DNA from: an uncultured Eubacteriales bacterium
Lineage (GTDB): Bacteria; Bacillota; Clostridia; Oscillospirales; CAG-272
Assembly: GCA_900552255.1 (NCBI GenBank)
Contig: URZF01000050.1
Coordinates: 1-8,644 of the forward strand
DNA length: 8,644 nucleotides
Direction of reading: 5' to 3'
The position numbers and the translations under genes are program-made. The notes beneath the pieces are model-generated. The model saw only the letters and a program-made list of their open reading frames with translations. It searched no databases and was not told where the DNA came from. Position 1 is the first letter of the stretch. Every line of letters begins with the position of its first letter. Shown piece by piece: positions 8,355 through 8,644 of this stretch.

Positions 8355-8644
8355 GTGCGGCTGGGAAGCCTGCGCCCGCAGGCGCAAGGCGCGCGCCGTG
8401 TGAGCGCCCTCCGGTGCGATGCTTGCGAAAGAGGCGGCGGCTGACGGATCACGCGAGCTTCGCGAGCGTGGACGCCGTCTTTCATAGCCGCCACCGAACC
8501 GCTGCCAGCCGCACAAACGATCGAACGGAACGTTCGCGGCTTCTTTTCGTTCTTTTCTTGTACGGACAAGAAAAGAACACGTTTCTCCTTTATCAAAGGA
8601 GAAGAATATGTACTTTTCTCCGCAGGGAGAAAAGATACCAAAAG
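8355..8644. repeat. Hairpin-rich tandem repeat, unit 3 (cut by window end)
   Basis: The third copy runs off the window after about 290 bases. It keeps the nested GGCGGC/GCCGCC stem (8433-8492), CGAACG/CGTTCG (8522-8536), the 13-bp GTTCTTTTCTTGT stem (8549-8578) and a lengthened TTCTCCTTT/AAAGGAGAA. It also has CTTTTCTCC/GGAGAAAAG (8613-8634), extended by GTA/TAC past one bulged A. The array may continue beyond the window. No gene is supported. Confidence 0.88.

Noticed and set aside
7508..8641. Several 90-220 residue frames on both strands across the repeat region
   Set aside because: They arise from the same repeated, self-complementary DNA, so similar Arg-, Ser- and Phe-rich peptides appear on both strands and in several frames. 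None has a convincing start or a known domain.
7539..8644. CRISPR array
   Set aside because: The repeated unit is about 400 bases with no short repeat/unique spacer pattern, and no cas gene is present.
7539..8644. Insertion sequence or transposon
   Set aside because: No transposase frame, no clear terminal inverted repeats bounding the array and no target-site duplication could be seen. A non-autonomous palindromic repeat remains possible.

Overview
The window looks like chromosomal DNA from a fairly GC-rich member of the Clostridia (Firmicutes). The signs are strong Shine-Dalgarno sequences, consensus TTGACA/TATAAT promoters, a tRNA-sensing T-box leader, a type III glutamine synthetase and an ANTAR antitermination regulator. 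This assignment is an inference; no rRNA or other species marker is present.

Layout. Positions 71-739 (+) encode a winged-helix DNA-binding protein. A two-way terminator at 763-798 separates it from asnB (853-2436, -), a glutamine-dependent asparagine synthetase. asnB sits behind a complete T-box leader (2481-2735) whose likely specifier codon is AAC (Asn). Directly upstream lies glnN (2761-4851, -), a type III glutamine synthetase; no terminator is visible between glnN and the T-box. glnN has a perfect consensus promoter (5011-5039), and a strong intrinsic terminator (4945-4988) lies inside its untranslated leader. Divergently, from a second perfect consensus promoter (5081-5110), runs an ANTAR-domain RNA-binding antiterminator gene (5229-5816, +) whose receiver domain has lost its phosphoacceptor. 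Then comes pyrG (5866-7479, +), CTP synthase, ending in a terminator at 7492-7529.

The core theme is glutamine: glnN makes it, and asnB and pyrG both spend it as an amide donor. Control appears to be largely at the level of transcription termination: a putative ANTAR-controlled attenuator ahead of glnN, and an Asn-tRNA T-box between glnN and asnB that probably also serves as the 3' terminator of glnN.

The last 1.1 kb (7539 to the window end) has no believable gene. It holds three head-to-tail copies of a unit of about 406-410 bp, the third cut by the window edge. Each unit is a string of hairpins. Several stems differ between copies by paired, pairing-preserving changes, and one hairpin has a largely rewritten interior while keeping its CACGG/CCGTG base. 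I do not recognise this element. It is the best candidate here for something undescribed: a structured RNA, or a palindromic repeat family maintained as folded DNA or RNA.
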